A DNA stretch of 64,000 nt from Periweissella cryptocerci (GCF_004358325.1 NZ_CP037940.1:2232001-2296000), one strand, 5' to 3'. Shown: positions 50,120 through 59,391, counted from the first letter of the stretch. Made by a program: numbers and translations. Notes: generated from the sequence alone by a model not told the origin.

Positions 50120-51248
50120 TGAAGAAATTCAAACTGCACTCGCTGAAGGCATTCACTGTATCGGCTGTGGTGCACTGATTCAAACAACTGAAAAAGGCGC
50201 TCTTGGTTTCACGCCAATGAGTGCATTGAAAAAAGGCTTAGAAGCTGAAGAAGTATATTGCCAACGTTGTTTCCGTTTGCGTCACTATAACGAAATCCAA
50301 CCAGTTTCATTGACGGATGACGATTTCCGTCGTTTGCTTGGTCAAATCGCCGACACAGACTCATTGATTGTCTACGTCGTTGATATTTTTGACTTTACCG
50401 GTTCATTGATTCCTGGTTTACACCGTTTCGTCGGTAGCAATCCAGTGCTTTTGGTTGGTAACAAAGCCGACATTATGCCAAGTTCATTGAAGCGTACGAA
50501 ATTGACGGATTGGATGCGTCAACAAGCGAATATCAATGGGATCCGTCCGGTTGATGTGACGCTAGTTTCTGCAAATAAAGCCCATGGTATCGATACGTTA
50601 CTTGCCAAGATTGATAAGTACCGTAAGGGTCGTGACGTTTACGTGGTTGGGGTTACTAATGTTGGTAAATCAACATTGATTAACGAAATCATTAAGTCAA
50701 AAACTGGTATTCGTGACTTGATTACAACGTCACGTTTCCCTGGAACGACTTTGGACAAGATTGAAATTCCTTTCGATGATAATTCAAACATGATTGACAC
50801 CCCAGGAATTATTCACCAAGATCAAATGGCGCATTATTTAAGTGCCAAGGAATTGAAATTTGTTTCACCACAAAAGGAAGTTAAACCAGCTATTTATCAA
50901 TTAAATGAAGGCCAAACTTTATTCCTAGCTGGCTTGGCACGTTTTGATTTTGTGCAAGGTGAACGCAATTCATTTATTGGTTATTTTGAAAATAACTTAA
51001 TGATTCACCGGACGAAGTTGGAAAATGCCGATGCGTTTTATGCTAAGCATGTCGGTGAATTATTAGCCCCACCAACTAGTGATGAAGTGACCGAATTCCC
51101 TGAACTACAACGTCATGAATTCCGGACAACTGTTAAGTCTGACATTATCTTTAATGGCCTCGGTTGGGTGACAGTTCCAGCTAACGTAACAGTTGCTGGT
51201 TGGGCACCTAAGGGCGTTTCTGTGATGGTTCGTGCCGCAATGGTTTAA
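50112..51248 (+). CDS. yqeH: YqeH ribosome biogenesis GTPase (circularly permuted)
   Basis: A 378-residue GTPase. An N-terminal zinc finger (CIGCG...CQRC) is followed by permuted motifs: the G4 NKAD (about 117-120) precedes the G1 GVTNVGKST (about 181-189) and G3 DTPG. YqeH is needed for 30S subunit assembly and 16S rRNA. It overlaps yqeG by 8 bases, supporting coupling. Confidence 0.95.
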   Translation: MTDEEIQTALAEGIHCIGCGALIQTTEKGALGFTPMSALKKGLEAEEVYCQRCFRLRHYNEIQPVSLTDDDFRRLLGQIADTDSLIVYVVDIFDFTGSLIPGLHRFVGSNPVLLVGNKADIMPSSLKRTKLTDWMRQQANINGIRPVDVTLVSANKAHGIDTLLAKIDKYRKGRDVYVVGVTNVGKSTLINEIIKSKTGIRDLITTSRFPGTTLDKIEIPFDDNSNMIDTPGIIHQDQMAHYLSAKELKFVSPQKEVKPAIYQLNEGQTLFLAGLARFDFVQGERNSFIGYFENNLMIHRTKLENADAFYAKHVGELLAPPTSDEVTEFPELQRHEFRTTVKSDIIFNGLGWVTVPANVTVAGWAPKGVSVMVRAAMV

Positions 51249-51287
51249 TCATTGCGTTTTAAAATTGAAAGAGAGTATTAATAAAAT

Positions 51288-51602
51288 ATGTCTGATTTAC
51301 GTGGAAAACAAAAACACTATTTACGTGCCCAAGCGCACAACATGACTCCAATTTTCTCAGTTGGTAAGAATGGTTTATCAAAAATTTGGTTGGATCAATT
51401 AACGGATGCAATTGAAAAACGCGAACTTTTTAAGATTTCAATTCAACAAACGGCTGATGTCGATGTTGATGATGTGAAGAAGTATGTGGAAAATAATTCA
51501 CGGATTGAAATTGTACAAACAATTGGTCGGACGCTCGTCTTGTACAAGCGTTCTGACAATCCAGAAAATCGTGAATTTTCAACCGAAGTAGAAGCAATCT
51601 AG
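51288..51602 (+). CDS. yhbY: YhbY-family CRM-domain RNA-binding protein
   Basis: A 104-residue CRM domain with LRGKQKHYLRAQAHNMTPIFSVGKNGLS (about 3-30), including the family motif of basic residues and a GKNGLS loop. It binds the 50S precursor. AGAG precedes the ATG. Confidence 0.93.
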   Translation: MSDLRGKQKHYLRAQAHNMTPIFSVGKNGLSKIWLDQLTDAIEKRELFKISIQQTADVDVDDVKKYVENNSRIEIVQTIGRTLVLYKRSDNPENREFSTEVEAI

Positions 51603-51684
51603 TTTAGATTGCGATGTTTGTACCTCCGAACTGTGATTCAGAAAGATTAATATAATCGGACGGCAAATTAGGAGAGCAGATTGC

Positions 51685-52353
51685 ATGAAATGGGGTGAGC
51701 CTGTGTTAACGACTGTCTTAGATAAAAAATCAGCGACGCAAGTATTAACTGAAATGACCATTAACCAGCCAAAGAAGCGTGTTGGAATTATGGGTGGAAC
51801 TTTTAATCCGATTCACAATGGGCATTTAATTATGGCTGATCAAGTGGGTACTCAGTTAGGCTTAGACAAAGTATTATTTATGCCTAATGCTACGCCGCCA
51901 CATGTTGATCTAAAAAAAGCAATTGATGGTCGTACGCGGGCGCGGTTAATTCGCCGGGCAATCACGGGTAATCCGCTGTTTGACTTAGAGACTTTAGAGT
52001 TACAACGGGGCGGAAAAAGCTATTCATACAACACGCTGTTAGCATTGACGCAACTACACCCGGATGTGGAATATTATTTTATCATTGGGGCAGATGAGGT
52101 TGAATATTTGCCAACTTGGTATCGCATTGATGACTTATTGCAATTGACGACTTTTGTCGCGGTGAAGCGTAAGGGGCATGAACAATTATCACGGTACCCA
52201 GTAATTTGGGTGGACTCACCAATGATTGAAATTTCCTCAACAGACATTCGCCGGCGCATCAAATACGGTCAATCAATTCGTTACTTGGTACCAGAAGCTG
52301 TTGAAGATTACATTAAGGAGCATAAGTTATATCAAGATGACAAAAAAGATTGA
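51685..52353 (+). CDS. nadD: Nicotinate-nucleotide adenylyltransferase
   Basis: A 222-residue nucleotidyltransferase. GIMGGTFNPIHNGHL (about 34-48) and the ISSTDIRRRIKYG (about 182-194) are the (HxGH) and ISSTxIR signatures. It makes nicotinate adenine dinucleotide. The ATG at 51685 is preceded by AGGAGAG, giving an N-terminal extension of about 30 residues. It overlaps yqeK by 17 bases. Confidence 0.95.
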   Translation: MKWGEPVLTTVLDKKSATQVLTEMTINQPKKRVGIMGGTFNPIHNGHLIMADQVGTQLGLDKVLFMPNATPPHVDLKKAIDGRTRARLIRRAITGNPLFDLETLELQRGGKSYSYNTLLALTQLHPDVEYYFIIGADEVEYLPTWYRIDDLLQLTTFVAVKRKGHEQLSRYPVIWVDSPMIEISSTDIRRRIKYGQSIRYLVPEAVEDYIKEHKLYQDDKKD

Positions 52354-52939
52354 GTATTCTAACCGCTATTTTGCGGGAAATCATGAAGCATTAGTTGCTA
52401 AATTACGTGGCGCTTTATCGGATTTTCGTTTTGAACATGTGCTCCGTGTAGAAGCTAAAGCCCTAGAATTTGCTGAACATTTAGGTGTTAAGGATTTTGA
52501 ACAAGTTTCTGTGGCGGCGTTAGTGCACGACTATGCTAAGGAACGATCAGCTGAGGAGTTTCAACAGGTGATTGTCGCTAAACATCTTGATCCTGATTTA
52601 TTAAATTGGGGGAATGCTATCTGGCATGGTGTTGTTGGCGCAGAAATGATTCACGATGAGTTACAGGTGACAGACGAAGACATTTTAAATGCTGTTCGCC
52701 GCCACACGACTGGGGATGTGTTTATGACAACTTTAGACAAAATTATTTACATGGCTGACTACATTGAAGACGGACGGGATTTCCCGGGTGTTGATGAAGT
52801 ACGGGAAGTTACTTTTAATAATATTGACGAAGGTGTTGCATGGCAGACCGGTCATACGTTAAACTACTTAATGGCGAAACAAGCGTTGATTTACCCAAAA
52901 ACTATTTTGACGTACAATGCTTGGGTCGCACAAAAATAA
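52337..52939 (+). CDS. yqeK: YqeK HD-domain phosphohydrolase (Ap4A hydrolase)
   Basis: A 200-residue protein with HVLRVEA (about 33) and HDYAKE (about 63-68), the HD signature. YqeK enzymes split diadenosine tetraphosphate. The ATG at 52337 lies inside the end of nadD; AAGGAG is 16 bases upstream, so initiation is likely coupled. A longer frame from 52226 is rejected. Confidence 0.92.
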   Translation: MTKKIEYSNRYFAGNHEALVAKLRGALSDFRFEHVLRVEAKALEFAEHLGVKDFEQVSVAALVHDYAKERSAEEFQQVIVAKHLDPDLLNWGNAIWHGVVGAEMIHDELQVTDEDILNAVRRHTTGDVFMTTLDKIIYMADYIEDGRDFPGVDEVREVTFNNIDEGVAWQTGHTLNYLMAKQALIYPKTILTYNAWVAQK

Positions 52940-53011
52940 ATTTAGAGAAAATAATTGTGATATTGCGCTGACTGAAAGTTAATCAATTTTGCGATTAGAG
53001 GAAGATACACC

Positions 53012-53371
53012 ATGGATTCAAAACAAATGTTAGAAATCGCCGTTAAAGCTGCCGACGACAAGCGCGCTGAAAATATCGTAGCCCTTGATGTTCAATCAGT
53101 TTCACTTTTATCAGATTACTTTGTAATTATGAACGCACCATCAAAGCGTCAAGTGAAGGCGATTGTTGACGAAATTGAAGACAAGATGAATGAAAACGGC
53201 GTGTTCGTTAAGCAAATCGAAGGTAAAGCCGAAGGTACTTGGGTATTGATGGACTTTACTGACATTATTATTCACGTCTTTGACGAAGAAACACGTGATC
53301 ACTACAACTTGGAAAAGCTTTGGGGCGATGCACCTTATGCAGACGTTTCAGCTTACATCACTGAGGGCTAG
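53012..53371 (+). CDS. rsfS: Ribosomal silencing factor RsfS
   Basis: A 119-residue protein starting MDSKQMLEIAVKAADDKRAENIVALDVQSVSLLSDYFVIM with the WVLMDFTDIIIHVFDEETRDHYNLEKLWGDA end. It binds uL14 and blocks subunit joining in starvation. AGAGGAAG precedes the ATG. Confidence 0.96.
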   Translation: MDSKQMLEIAVKAADDKRAENIVALDVQSVSLLSDYFVIMNAPSKRQVKAIVDEIEDKMNENGVFVKQIEGKAEGTWVLMDFTDIIIHVFDEETRDHYNLEKLWGDAPYADVSAYITEG

Positions 53372-53376
53372 TAATC

Positions 53377-54117
53377 ATGGCTAACTACCAAACTTTCGCC
53401 AAGTTATACGATGACTTGTTCGATAGTGAAATGTACTTGCAATGGCGTGATTACGTATTAGCGCAAGTGCCTAACAAGGATGGTGAGTTGCTGGAATTAG
53501 CTGGTGGTGCTGGTCGTTTGGCCGTATTACTTGCTAAGGAAGGTTACCATGTGTCAGTTTTTGACCTGTCACCAGAAATGTTGGCGTTGGCAATGAAGCA
53601 CGCGCAAGAAGCTAATGTTGAGTTGCCTTTGATTGAAGGGGACATGACAGAATGGTCAGACCTACCTAATAAGTATGCGACGATTACTTCGTTTGCAGAT
53701 TCATTTAATTACTTGCCAAATGAAGCTGCAATGCAAGCGACATTCCAACAAGTTTATGATCATTTGGAAACGGACGGTCAATTCTTGTTTGATGTCATTT
53801 CACCATATCAGACGGATGAAGTGTATCCAGGTTATATGTATAACTGGCATGATGATGAAACGGCCTTTATGTGGTCATCATTTGAAGATGATCAGCCACA
53901 CTCAGTTGAACACGAATTAACATTCTTCGTCTACCAAGAGGATATTGACGGCTACCGTCAAATCCAAGAATTCCACCACGAACGCACGTATGAGTTGCCT
54001 GTTTACCAACAATTGTTGGCCAACGTTGGTTTCAAGAATGTGCAAGTAACGGCAGAATTTGGTACCGAAGCAGTTAATGAAACAACGACGCGTTGGTTCT
54101 TTAGTGCTACTAAGTAA
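53377..54117 (+). CDS. yqeM: YqeM-type class I SAM methyltransferase
   Basis: A 246-residue methyltransferase with LLELAGGAGRLAVLLA near 39-54 and a VSVFDLSPEML motif near 59-69. YqeM follows rsfS in Bacillus too. Substrate unknown. GAGGG precedes the ATG, and a terminator ends this operon. Confidence 0.88.
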   Translation: MANYQTFAKLYDDLFDSEMYLQWRDYVLAQVPNKDGELLELAGGAGRLAVLLAKEGYHVSVFDLSPEMLALAMKHAQEANVELPLIEGDMTEWSDLPNKYATITSFADSFNYLPNEAAMQATFQQVYDHLETDGQFLFDVISPYQTDEVYPGYMYNWHDDETAFMWSSFEDDQPHSVEHELTFFVYQEDIDGYRQIQEFHHERTYELPVYQQLLANVGFKNVQVTAEFGTEAVNETTTRWFFSATK

Positions 54118-54126
54118 AAACTTTGA

Positions 54127-54160
54127 AAAGGCTCAAGTCATTTGTGGCTTGAGCCTTTTG
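54127..54160 (+). terminator. Rho-independent terminator of the yqeG-yqeM operon
   Basis: AAAAGGCTCAAG pairs with CTTGAGCCTTTT around a 10-base loop. Confidence 0.92.
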
Positions 54161-54197
54161 TACATATTTAACAAAAAGTGAGATGGAGAACTAGGGA

Positions 54198-55133
54198 ATG
54201 GCAGAGTTATCATTTGTGGCGTTGGACTTTGAGTTTGGCATGAATTTACCAACGCGGACTTCAATTATTGAAGTTGGTCTACAAAAAGTTGAAATGGGCG
54301 AGTTCACCGCTAATCGACAATGGTTGGTTAATCCAGAGTCCGATATTGATGCCTACGCCTCTGATAATATCCATGGTATCTATCCGAGTGACGTGGCATT
54401 TGCGCCAACATTTGCGGAAATCTGGCCCCAAATCGTTAAGTTTATCGGTGACTTACCAATTGTGGTCCATGATGTGGCGAATGAACGCCATGCCATTATC
54501 ACGAACGCTAAATTTTATGATTTACAACTCAAACCGCTGCGCTTCATTGATACGTTCAAGCTAGCCCCGAATATGTGGCCAGGAGCAACCCGGTACGGTT
54601 TGAACGCGTTAGCTGAGCGATTGCACCTTTCAACCGATGGCGAGCACTCAGCGCTTGTCGATGCGCAATTAAGCGCTAAAGTTTTATTGGCAATTGCTGA
54701 TGAACTTAATCTAGATAATTTGGTAGCGTTATTAGAACGCTTAGGTTTTGATGATTTTGGAATTATTGATGTCAATGGTGGTAAGCCATTGAAGCAACCA
54801 GTAACGCAATTGAGCCCGCGTGAGTTAGAGGAATGGCTAGTGCCTAACAGCCAAGCCCCTGAAAATTTATTTAAAAATCAGACGGTTTTGGTTAGTGGGC
54901 AATTTCAGAAAATTAATAAGCATGATTTACAACAAGCAATTGCTCAACGGGGTGGGCTGGTACAGAAGCGTCCCAAGGCTGTGGCTAACAAAACCGATGT
55001 AGTTATTTTCAGTGATGAGGCGAAAGCCAAGCAAAGTAAAAAGTTTGTCGACGCAGTTTATGCCAAACATCATGGACGTAGTGATTTGTATTTGATGAGT
55101 GAAAGCGAACTGAACAAGTTTCTGGGGTTATAG
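54198..55133 (+). CDS. DnaQ-like 3'-5' exonuclease with C-terminal BRCT domain
   Basis: A 311-residue protein. The exonuclease domain (about 1-170) has the DEDDh ligands: DFEFG (D9, E11), HDVANERHAI and HSALVDAQ. After a linker (about 175-225) the C-terminal BRCT region starts LVSGQFQKINKHDLQQAIAQRGG (about 231-253) and ends SELNKFLGL. Such proteins occur in lactic acid bacteria and may process DNA or RNA 3' ends; the exact role is unknown. It precedes tRNA-Leu. Confidence 0.88.
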   Translation: MAELSFVALDFEFGMNLPTRTSIIEVGLQKVEMGEFTANRQWLVNPESDIDAYASDNIHGIYPSDVAFAPTFAEIWPQIVKFIGDLPIVVHDVANERHAIITNAKFYDLQLKPLRFIDTFKLAPNMWPGATRYGLNALAERLHLSTDGEHSALVDAQLSAKVLLAIADELNLDNLVALLERLGFDDFGIIDVNGGKPLKQPVTQLSPRELEEWLVPNSQAPENLFKNQTVLVSGQFQKINKHDLQQAIAQRGGLVQKRPKAVANKTDVVIFSDEAKAKQSKKFVDAVYAKHHGRSDLYLMSESELNKFLGL

Positions 55134-55190
55134 TCTGAGATTTTAGCTTTTCATTTGGCTCCGAATAGGGTAAACTTAAATAGTTGAATT

Positions 55191-55274
55191 GCCGACATGG
55201 CGGAATTGGCAGACGCGCTGCGTTCAGGTCGCAGTGGGGGCAACCCCGTGCAGGTTCGAATCCTGTTGTCGGCA
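55191..55274 (+). tRNA. tRNA-Leu (anticodon CAG)
   Basis: GCCGACA pairs with TGTCGGC; the anticodon stem is CTGCG/CGCAG with loop TTCAGGT, giving CAG. A variable arm GGGGGCAACCCC and GTTCGAATC T-arm mark a class II tRNA. CCA is not encoded. 84 nt. Confidence 0.95.
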
Positions 55275-55301
55275 CTATTGAATTTCGATTCATTTCATAC
55301 T

Positions 55302-55345
55302 AATGCTTCAAATGCTGTTATATCAGTATTTGAAGCATTTTTTAT
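55302..55345 (+). terminator. Rho-independent terminator after tRNA-Leu
   Basis: AATGCTTCAAAT pairs perfectly with ATTTGAAGCATT, followed by T5. Confidence 0.88.
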
Positions 55346-55458
55346 TTCAAAAATGTTCATATCATTTCACATAGAAGGTCAAAAACAAGCTTTTAACAAG
55401 TCTAGCAGATTTATCGGAAGAATCGAACCAAAATTATTTCATTTAATTCAATAAAAAA

Positions 55459-55489
55459 AGTAAGCGCTTCCATTTAATGGTGCTATAAT
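55459..55489 (+). promoter_or_regulatory. Promoter and cre site of the 196-residue hypothetical gene
   Basis: TATAAT (55484-55489) with AGTAAGCGCTTCCA (55459-55472), a 13/14 cre match, over the -35 position. This would block transcription when CcpA is bound. Confidence 0.6.
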
Positions 55490-55519
55490 CAACCTATACA
55501 TGAAATGGGGGCACCAATT

Positions 55520-56110
55520 ATGAAGGTAAATATTTTTGATTCAGAACGGACGGCAACGTATGTCGACATCAAAGACAACAGCCACAAGCAATTAACGTTA
55601 ATGAATTTTACGATTGATGGGGTGACATATCCACAGCTCAATGGGAATAGGGTTGGGAATGAAGTCGCAAAGGGCTATTCGCTTGTTTTTCGGACCCAAC
55701 CACATGGTGAGGTCAGTATCAATGGCAGCTCAGTTACCTTGAAAGATGAAAAAGGGATTGAGTTTGATGCATTTACGACGGCCGATTTAGTATCAGTTGA
55801 GATTGGTATTTTTAAAACGTTAGGGCATTCGGGATTTGGTGGTCCACAAAATAAGTATTGGACATTTGTGTATTTTGAGTTGGCTGATAAAGAATATTAT
55901 TTTGTTAACTTGGCAACCGATCTTAGCCTTAAACTGCTGAATAGTGATCTTTTTAACGGAATTAAAGTAGTTGATTCTTTAAATTTAAAAGCAATTGAGG
56001 GTTCTTTGAATGAACTCGAATTGACGAAAATCTTTAATGCGCAGTATGAACAGATGATTGTTGGCACTGAATATCCAAAATTCATGAAGATGTTAGGAAC
56101 CGCAATGTAG
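55520..56110 (+). CDS. Hypothetical 196-residue cytosolic protein
   Basis: I do not recognise a family. The N-terminus KVNIFDSERTATYVDI and a central WTFVYFELADKEYYFVNLA suggest a beta-rich fold. No signal peptide. ATG 55520 is chosen because GGGGG lies 8 bases upstream; the ATG at 55505 overlaps that site. The gene ends with a terminator that has been cut by the ISL3-type element at 56149. Confidence 0.7.
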   Translation: MKVNIFDSERTATYVDIKDNSHKQLTLMNFTIDGVTYPQLNGNRVGNEVAKGYSLVFRTQPHGEVSINGSSVTLKDEKGIEFDAFTTADLVSVEIGIFKTLGHSGFGGPQNKYWTFVYFELADKEYYFVNLATDLSLKLLNSDLFNGIKVVDSLNLKAIEGSLNELELTKIFNAQYEQMIVGTEYPKFMKMLGTAM

Positions 56111-56148
56111 GTATTAGAACAATAATGCATAGATAACCTTACTATCGC

Positions 56149-57762
56149 GGCTCTGTGTCAAATTCTGTTGGTAGGACTATTTTGGAACTAGAATCTTAAT
56201 GGATTCTGGTTCCTTTTTTGTTTATTTTGCGAGGATGGAACGGAGTGACATATGAGCCAAATAAATGGAGATTGGGACATCTTAAAAAATCTGACGGATT
56301 CGCCAGAGTAAGTGAGCCATATTTTTGTAACCACACGAGTTACGTTTAAGCTGTTTGATTTTGTGGTTCATACCTTCAACGCGTCCATTTGAATAGTTCG
56401 AGGTGATGCTGTTTTGAATTCCCTTATAATTCTTGGCGAAAGTCGAAATTGCGCTGTCCATATCGTTTCCCATAATCGTGTAATGAGTGATGATGTCTTC
56501 GAAACCTGATAAATCTTTGTTATGCATTGCTTTCATAATTTCCTGATATGCAGTCCAAACCTGACCAAATTCAGGATATTTCGTCGAAAGACGAATGCCA
56601 ATCGCTTGTTCTTGTGTTAGATATTCATTAATTCCACGCATGTAATAAGGTTTCGTTTTTTCGAGATCCTCATACATCATGTGGAAGATTTTCCATTGAC
56701 TCTTCATGATTTTATAGGCTCGATTATTTTGTTTATCATCAATGCGTTTTTGAATGTTCTTACGAACACTATCCAAGGCGTTACCGATACGCTGAGCGAT
56801 ATGGAAGCCGTCGATAATGATTTCTGCGTTCGGAAATAAGAACTTAATGAAACTGGCGTATTGAGCGTTCATATCCATGACAACGTGCTTAACACGCTTC
56901 CGATTAGCTAGTGAAAATCCAAGAAAATATTGTTTGATTGTTTTGGTTAGTCGATTGGGCAGTACTTCAAATTGCTTGATTGAAGTGGCATCACACCAAA
57001 TAAAGCTAAACTGATCATTGGCTGAGCGGAACTCATCCATGGAAATAGCTTCGGGTAATTGTTGTTTAAAATTGTATTGATACTTGTATTGTCCGCCTTC
57101 GTATATTGCGTCATATTCGATTCGTTGTACAGAATTAGGTGAGATATGAAGGTGCTTAGCTACAGTTTTTTCTGTCATCATATCTTCGTTTAGATTCTGT
57201 TTTACGATTACTTTCGTGTTTCGTGAAATTTGGCAGTTCTTTTCGAAGTCGGATGACGCTGCTGTAAATGTATTACCACAATTCTTACAGTGAAAACGTT
57301 GTTTACGCAGCGCTAAGCGCACATCCCACAAGCTCGTGCCAGTGAGTCGCATCTCGGTTGAAGTCCACCCCCAGTGCTCGACGCAATCACGAAAACCACA
57401 GTCACTGCATCGGCTAACGGAATAGGTTAAATTAGCGGTATAAATTAAGCATTTATGTCGCTTGTCTCCGCGACCACGATAATCAAAATAGTTCCATTCT
57501 CCTGCTTCATTGTCGGTAAAATGGATGTTTTTATCTTTTAAATTTAACTCACGTAAGATACAATTGTCTTGGGACATAATAAATAACCTCGCATACTTTT
57601 TGATTTTTGTCGGTTGGAACGTGGTGATGGACATTTAATATGTCCTTTTTGTTTTGTACATAATTATCTATTCTAGGCTCATCTGTCGCTTTGCTCCACC
57701 CTCGCGAAGAACATAAAAAACTGCTGACGGATTTCTCCACCAACAGTAAAAAGTATAGAGCC
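56149..57762 (-). mobile_element. ISL3-family insertion sequence, complete
   Basis: 1,614 bp with imperfect inverted ends: left GGCTCTGTGTCAAATTCTG..TTGGTAG and right GGCTCTATACTTTTTACTG..TTGGTGG. ACTATCGC flanks it on both sides (56141-56148 and 57763-57770), an 8-bp target duplication as known for ISL3. It carries a single transposase gene on the minus strand. The ends begin with the same GGCTCT[A/G]T as the structured elements. Confidence 0.93.
56282..57577 (-). CDS. ISL3-family transposase (DDE)
   Basis: A protein of 431 residues from the ATG at 57577; GAGG lies 9 bases upstream. A longer frame from 57634 lacks a binding site. It contains an N-terminal zinc finger (CSDCGF and CKNCG), a helix-turn-helix region (EKTVAKHLHISPNSVQRI) and a DDE core: FIWCDATS, then HVVMDMNAQYASFIKFLFPNAEIIIDGFH and the C-terminal SNGRVEGMNHKIKQLKRNSCGY, the ISL3 signature. 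It appears intact. Confidence 0.94.
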   Translation of the reverse strand: MSQDNCILRELNLKDKNIHFTDNEAGEWNYFDYRGRGDKRHKCLIYTANLTYSVSRCSDCGFRDCVEHWGWTSTEMRLTGTSLWDVRLALRKQRFHCKNCGNTFTAASSDFEKNCQISRNTKVIVKQNLNEDMMTEKTVAKHLHISPNSVQRIEYDAIYEGGQYKYQYNFKQQLPEAISMDEFRSANDQFSFIWCDATSIKQFEVLPNRLTKTIKQYFLGFSLANRKRVKHVVMDMNAQYASFIKFLFPNAEIIIDGFHIAQRIGNALDSVRKNIQKRIDDKQNNRAYKIMKSQWKIFHMMYEDLEKTKPYYMRGINEYLTQEQAIGIRLSTKYPEFGQVWTAYQEIMKAMHNKDLSGFEDIITHYTIMGNDMDSAISTFAKNYKGIQNSITSNYSNGRVEGMNHKIKQLKRNSCGYKNMAHLLWRIRQIF

Positions 57763-57903
57763 ACTATCGCGGGATGGTGAGGTTTTTGTTTGGTCAAAAT
57801 AATTGGATTTTGATTTGGAAAAATCAGAATCAAGGACGTACACTGCAAACCATATTTACTAAAACATAATATCAAGTGATATAGCATAAACAACTATCAA
57901 TGA

Positions 57904-57917
57904 TGTAACCGTTTACA
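57904..57917 (+). promoter_or_regulatory. cre-like site before the Cof-type phosphatase
   Basis: TGTAACCGTTTACA: perfect palindrome and a 13/14 match to the cre consensus. Confidence 0.5.
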
Positions 57918-58009
57918 TTATTTTGCGGAAATTCAACGTAACTTCACAATTATCTGCTAAGCTAAACGTATTAAGCACAGTTTAAGTCAGTGAAAAGGTG
58001 GGGTAATGC

Positions 58010-58831
58010 ATGGCAGAAAAAGTAGTCTTTTTAGATATTGATGGTACATTGGTTGATTATGATGGGACGCTACCGGCGTCAGCACATGAAGCTGTTCAAA
58101 CAGCGCGGGCGAATGGGCATAAAGTGTTTATGGTCACTGGCCGTTCCGGCGCCGAAATCTATCCATATTTGTGGGAAATTGGTTTTGATGGTTATATCGG
58201 TGGTAATGGGGTGTACATTGAAGCCAACAAACAAGTGATTAAGCACCAAGTGATTTCAGTTCCTGATACTGAACAAGCGATTGCCTGGTTAGATCAGCAC
58301 GATATTGGTTATTATTTAGAAGCAAATAGTGGCTTGTATGCGAGTGATAACTTTATTCATAAAGTAGGTGAATTACTGTATGACGGGGATACACCAGCGA
58401 ATCAAGCTAAATTCAAAAAAATCATGCCGGATTTGATTTATGGTGCCGATATGCATCGTGATGATTTAAATAAAATTAGTTTCATTTTGAATACGCAAGC
58501 GGATTATGCGGCAGCCAAAAATGCTTTTCCTCAATTTGATGTTGGTCATTGGAGTGCGCTAGGTGAATACAAGGAATTTGGAGATTTTGGCCAAAAAGGT
58601 GTGGATAAAGCTAATGCCATTGCTGAAATGATGACGGACTTGAACTTAACGGCCGATGAATCATTTGCGTTTGGGGATGCTGAAACTGATTTACCAATGA
58701 TGGCATTGTGCACATATGGTGTGGCGATGGGGAATTCCAAGCAACACATTAAGGATGAAGCCGATTACGTGACGAGTGGTGTAATGGAAGATGGACTTGC
58801 TGAAGCTTTCGCCCACTTTGGGTTAATCTAA
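58010..58831 (+). CDS. Cof-type HAD-IIB sugar/nucleotide phosphatase
   Basis: A 273-residue HAD enzyme: FLDIDGTLV (7-15) with the DxD pair, GNGVY and SFAFGDAETDLPMM near 220-233. The cap region is of type IIB. Substrate is not defined; related enzymes remove phosphate from sugars or pyridoxal phosphate. AAGGTGGGG precedes the ATG. A cre-like site upstream suggests carbon control. Confidence 0.9.
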   Translation: MAEKVVFLDIDGTLVDYDGTLPASAHEAVQTARANGHKVFMVTGRSGAEIYPYLWEIGFDGYIGGNGVYIEANKQVIKHQVISVPDTEQAIAWLDQHDIGYYLEANSGLYASDNFIHKVGELLYDGDTPANQAKFKKIMPDLIYGADMHRDDLNKISFILNTQADYAAAKNAFPQFDVGHWSALGEYKEFGDFGQKGVDKANAIAEMMTDLNLTADESFAFGDAETDLPMMALCTYGVAMGNSKQHIKDEADYVTSGVMEDGLAEAFAHFGLI

Positions 58832-58850
58832 GTTATAATAATTAGGAATA

Positions 58851-58886
58851 AAACACACAGTGTCAGTTGATGCTGTGTTTTAGTTT
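58851..58886 (+). terminator. Weak terminator after the Cof-type phosphatase
   Basis: AAACACA/TGTGTTT stem with TTTTAGTTT following; moderate. Confidence 0.5.
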
Positions 58887-58922
58887 GAAATCCAATAACA
58901 ACTTATCGAGGAAGTGGTAAAC

Positions 58923-59267
58923 ATGTCAGTAGCTGTCCCTATTATTATTTTTGTACTCGCAATTATTGTATTTATCAGCGCGTGGAAACGTTATCCAATG
59001 GGAATTCTTTATATGCCAACCGACTTACGGTCATACGGTATCAAAGTCATTCCAACGGCAATTTTGACTATCATCTTAGTTTTCATGATTTTTATAAGTC
59101 GGTTTGAGCATACAAGCGTAACAGTTTCGTATACGATTGCGGGGATGGCATTTTTGATGTTTTCCGTTAATTTATACTTGATGCTTAGTGAACGGCAACG
59201 CCAACATGAAATCGAAGTCGCCAATGAATTATCAAATGAAGATGTCCAAAACGAAGTCATCCAATAA
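58923..59267 (+). CDS. Hypothetical three-span membrane protein
   Basis: A 114-residue protein with three hydrophobic segments (about 4-20, 42-60, 67-88) and a charged C-terminal tail of about 25 residues (LSERQRQHEIEVANELSNED). I do not recognise the family. GAGG lies 10 bases before the ATG at 58923; an in-frame GTG at 58914 is too close to it. Confidence 0.7.
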   Translation: MSVAVPIIIFVLAIIVFISAWKRYPMGILYMPTDLRSYGIKVIPTAILTIILVFMIFISRFEHTSVTVSYTIAGMAFLMFSVNLYLMLSERQRQHEIEVANELSNEDVQNEVIQ

Positions 59268-59391
59268 TGGGTGGCTTTTTTGAGGTTTTCGATGATTGAT
59301 GCCAAGAATAAAATCAGGCAATTGACGTGGCTTTTTAAGGCTCTAGTTTATTGATAAAATTGATTTTTAGGAGGTATATCCAACTGATCGA

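Larger units (their letters stand above)
56135..57784 (+). terminator. Terminator interrupted by the ISL3-type element
   Basis: AACCTTACTATC (56135-56146) and GATGGTGAGGTT (57773-57784) were a perfect stem (with G-U pairs) of a terminator, loop GCGG, before insertion. After removing one copy of the ACTATCGC duplication the hairpin is continuous and runs into T5. The insertion splits it. Confidence 0.82.

Noticed and set aside
55197..55454. 85-codon ORF over tRNA-Leu
   Set aside because: Its first part is the tRNA itself and the rest crosses a terminator.
57549..57893. 114-codon minus-strand ORF across the IS right end
   Set aside because: Crosses the IS boundary and overlaps the transposase start in another frame.
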